From Candidatus Geothermarchaeota archaeon (GTDB taxonomy: Archaea; Thermoproteota; Nitrososphaeria; Geothermarchaeales; JAUWBL01), in assembly GCA_030601715.1 (NCBI GenBank), contig JAUWBL010000056.1:1-6804 (forward strand): DNA of 6,804 nt, given 5' to 3'. The translations under genes were made by a program, and so were the position numbers. Below are positions 5,579-6,804 of this stretch, in pieces. Below the pieces are notes generated by a model. It made no database searches. It was not told the DNA's origin and saw only the letters and a program-made list of their open reading frames with translations. Numbering within the stretch: position 1 is the stretch's first letter; each line of letters starts with the position of its first letter.

Positions 5579-5707
5579 GTGGCCAGAGAGAAAACACTTC
5601 TGACTGTCAGAGCCAAGAAGCTGCGAGACCTCATGCAGTCGGTGCAGCAGGTCAAAGAAGAGATCGCGAAGGAGAGGGAAAAGATAAAGGAAGGTGAAAA
5701 GGAGTGA
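5579..5707 (+). CDS. Small charged helical protein of unknown function
   Basis: 42 residues from a GTG start with AGGAG 8 bases upstream, 17 bases after the previous stop. An ATG at 5429 in the same frame would give 92 residues, but its extra part lies wholly inside the 759-residue gene and reads as an Arg/Gln/Gly-rich shadow translation. The product is Lys/Glu/Arg-rich, with heptad-like hydrophobic spacing (LRDLMQSVQQVKEEI), and is predicted to be one helix or a short coiled coil. This is similar in character to the coiled coil that ends the preceding protein. Its last 56 bases are antisense to the polymerase 3' end. It may be a small structural or scaffolding helix; alternatively it could be untranslated purine-rich sequence. 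No family is recognised. Confidence 0.5.
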   Translation: MAREKTLLTVRAKKLRDLMQSVQQVKEEIAKEREKIKEGEKE

Positions 5708-6804
5708 CGAACCCCTCTCGATCGACTACACCAGAGTAGATTTCCCTGGAGAGAGCCTTTTGTATCGTGGTGACCACGTAATCGTCCGTCGTTCCTCTTC
5801 GTAGTAGACCCTGGATCGAGGGAAACTTTTCCTGCTGGAAAGTGTCTTTACTGAGTCGTTTGGCGTTGGAACGAATGCCCTTGATGTGTGTCTCTTCACC
5901 GAAGGTGTAGTCTTTGAGGGCCCGAATTTCTACGCTGTCACTTACACCCTCCAGACGCAAGGCACCGAGACGGGTTTCGTTAACCAGAGGGAGCAGACGT
6001 TCGTACCCTGCAGGGGACACGATCAGAGAATCGGTGTCCAGATAGAAGACGTTCCTCCTACCAGCTCGAGTGATCAGGGAGTGCATCCTCATCCGAGCAT
6101 TGGCCGTCACTTCGGCAGCAATCGCAGGAAAGGAGTTGTAGGCTTCGTCCTCTCTGTCACGACGGATGACCTTGCCTGCTAGCTGAATGAGTTCGTACTT
6201 CTCTCCGGTGGTAGAGTCGTAGACCTCTACGATTCTCACGATGTCGGGGTTGCAATCACCGAGGATCGTGTCCTTCAGGCCACGTTGTCCGAACTTCCCG
6301 TACAGGAAGTTCAGGAAGCCTTTCGTGATCGTCCTGAATGCCCAGGCACTCTCTTGATGGTACTTCACTTTTAGCGGATAGAAGTAATCGACGTAGGATC
6401 GAAAGATCGGGGCGGAACGATAATAGGAGCAAGCGAAAACCCTGAGTATCTTGCCTGTAGCGAGGAGATACTTTAGCTCTGGAGTAGATAGTGCGGTTTG
6501 AAAAGTCCCTACAGGGTAAGTGGTGTGTCTGTGAACGGGGATGGGAAAAGCGGGCTCACTCGTTTCGACGAGACAATCGGCAACGACACTGTACTTTTCC
6601 AACTTGATACGAACGTAGGGGACCGTGACGTCCTCTTCGTAGTGGTAAAGCGACACGGGGTAGAGGGCCCTCTGCATGACGTAAGCGTACATGGAGTTGA
6701 CGTCCAGCTTGTAGAAGGGACCGCCGGTGAAGGACCCCACACGGAGTACTTCTACCCGACCGCCATGATAGGCTTTTCTCTCCAGTTTCAAGCACTTCTC
6801 GTGG
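5652..6804 (-). CDS. polB: Family B DNA polymerase, protein-primed type, C-terminal half (5' end beyond right edge)
   Basis: The minus-strand frame is open to the right edge (the last visible upstream codons read HEKC), so the first in-frame start-like codon, a TTG at 6791, is not the real start. Numbering from that codon: AYHGGRVE (7-14) is typical of this group before motif A. Motif A is DVNSMYAYVM (30-39) and motif B is KGFLNFLYGKFGQR (157-170). Motif C is YLDTDSL (250-256) and the KxY motif is KDY (293-295). The metal-binding Asp residues 30, 252 and 254 are all present. The long A-to-B spacing (about 115 residues, including TPELKYLLATGKI) and the insert between B and C match the TPR1 and TPR2 regions that define protein-primed polymerases (phi29 type). 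The C-terminal segment (SREIYSGVVDREGFVTPF) resembles the usual end, followed by a Pro/Ser-rich tail. Motif A has Ala where Pro is usual, and motif B has Phe where Ser is usual. The 3'-5' exonuclease domain lies outside the window. The gene converges on the plus-strand cassette. Confidence 0.96.
   Translation of the reverse strand, partial: HEKCLKLERKAYHGGRVEVLRVGSFTGGPFYKLDVNSMYAYVMQRALYPVSLYHYEEDVTVPYVRIKLEKYSVVADCLVETSEPAFPIPVHRHTTYPVGTFQTALSTPELKYLLATGKILRVFACSYYRSAPIFRSYVDYFYPLKVKYHQESAWAFRTITKGFLNFLYGKFGQRGLKDTILGDCNPDIVRIVEVYDSTTGEKYELIQLAGKVIRRDREDEAYNSFPAIAAEVTANARMRMHSLITRAGRRNVFYLDTDSLIVSPAGYERLLPLVNETRLGALRLEGVSDSVEIRALKDYTFGEETHIKGIRSNAKRLSKDTFQQEKFPSIQGLLRRGTTDDYVVTTIQKALSREIYSGVVDREGFVTPFHLPLSFPSPSRSLL

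Noticed and set aside
5704..5739. GTG overlapping the TGA stop at 5705-5707, giving an 11-codon frame
   Set aside because: The GTGA overlap looks like coupling, but the frame ends at a TAG after 11 codons and lies antisense to the polymerase.
5708..5760. Possible terminator from CTCTC and GAGAG segments near the end of the cassette
   Set aside because: The arms are only about five bases, the loop is around forty bases, there is no T-run in the right place, and the region codes for the polymerase.
5886..6182. 98-residue plus-strand frame
   Set aside because: It is antisense to polymerase sequence that includes motif C, whose coding assignment is secure.
1..6804. Self-synthesising transposon or casposon, suggested by a protein-primed polymerase
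   Set aside because: No integrase, Cas1 or terminal inverted repeat is visible in the window, and the neighbouring genes look like virion components; a virus is the simpler reading.

Overview
The window looks like a stretch of a bacterial or archaeal virus genome, most likely one with a linear, protein-primed replicon. It is densely coded, with gaps of 24 bases or less, 1-base and 8-base gene overlaps, and purine-rich Shine-Dalgarno sites before most starts. There are no introns and no sign of stop-codon reassignment. The host cannot be named from the sequence. Shine-Dalgarno use fits Bacteria and many Archaea. From memory, unchecked, several proteins resemble unnamed families met in metagenomic viral contigs rather than in model phages.

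Layout. On the plus strand from the left edge to 5707 lie nine genes in one direction, read here as a virion or late cassette. They are: the 3' end of an unknown gene (to 78); a protein with a duplicated His-rich repeat and a beta-rich C-terminal domain (88-894); a small beta-rich protein (906-1289); a second beta-rich protein of jelly-roll or lectin-like appearance (1289-2095); a two-helix membrane protein, possibly holin-like (2120-2380); a 69-residue conserved-looking small protein (2373-2582); an extremely Trp/Phe-rich 225-residue protein built of 11-residue repeats (2590-3267); a 759-residue protein built mainly of about eleven helical repeats of roughly 44 residues plus a C-terminal coiled coil (3282-5561); and a 42-residue charged helical protein (5579-5707).

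On the minus strand, from the right edge to 5652, is the C-terminal half of a family B DNA polymerase of the protein-primed type (motifs A, B and C and a KxY motif are all visible). It converges on the cassette and overlaps its last gene by 56 bases. The N-terminal exonuclease part, and any terminal protein gene, lie beyond the right edge.

How they may fit together: the polymerase would copy a linear genome from a terminal protein. The plus-strand genes would supply adhesion or decoration proteins with beta domains (left), lysis or membrane functions (middle), and elongated helical, possibly tape-measure-like or minor virion components (right). No major capsid protein, portal, terminase or packaging ATPase, integrase or terminal protein is visible, so the virus type is undecided. 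The most unusual items are the 11-residue aromatic repeat protein, the 44-residue-repeat protein next to it, and non-consensus residues in polymerase motifs A and B. There is no gene-free stretch above 300 bases. No tRNA, rRNA, CRISPR array, insertion sequence or convincing terminator was seen.
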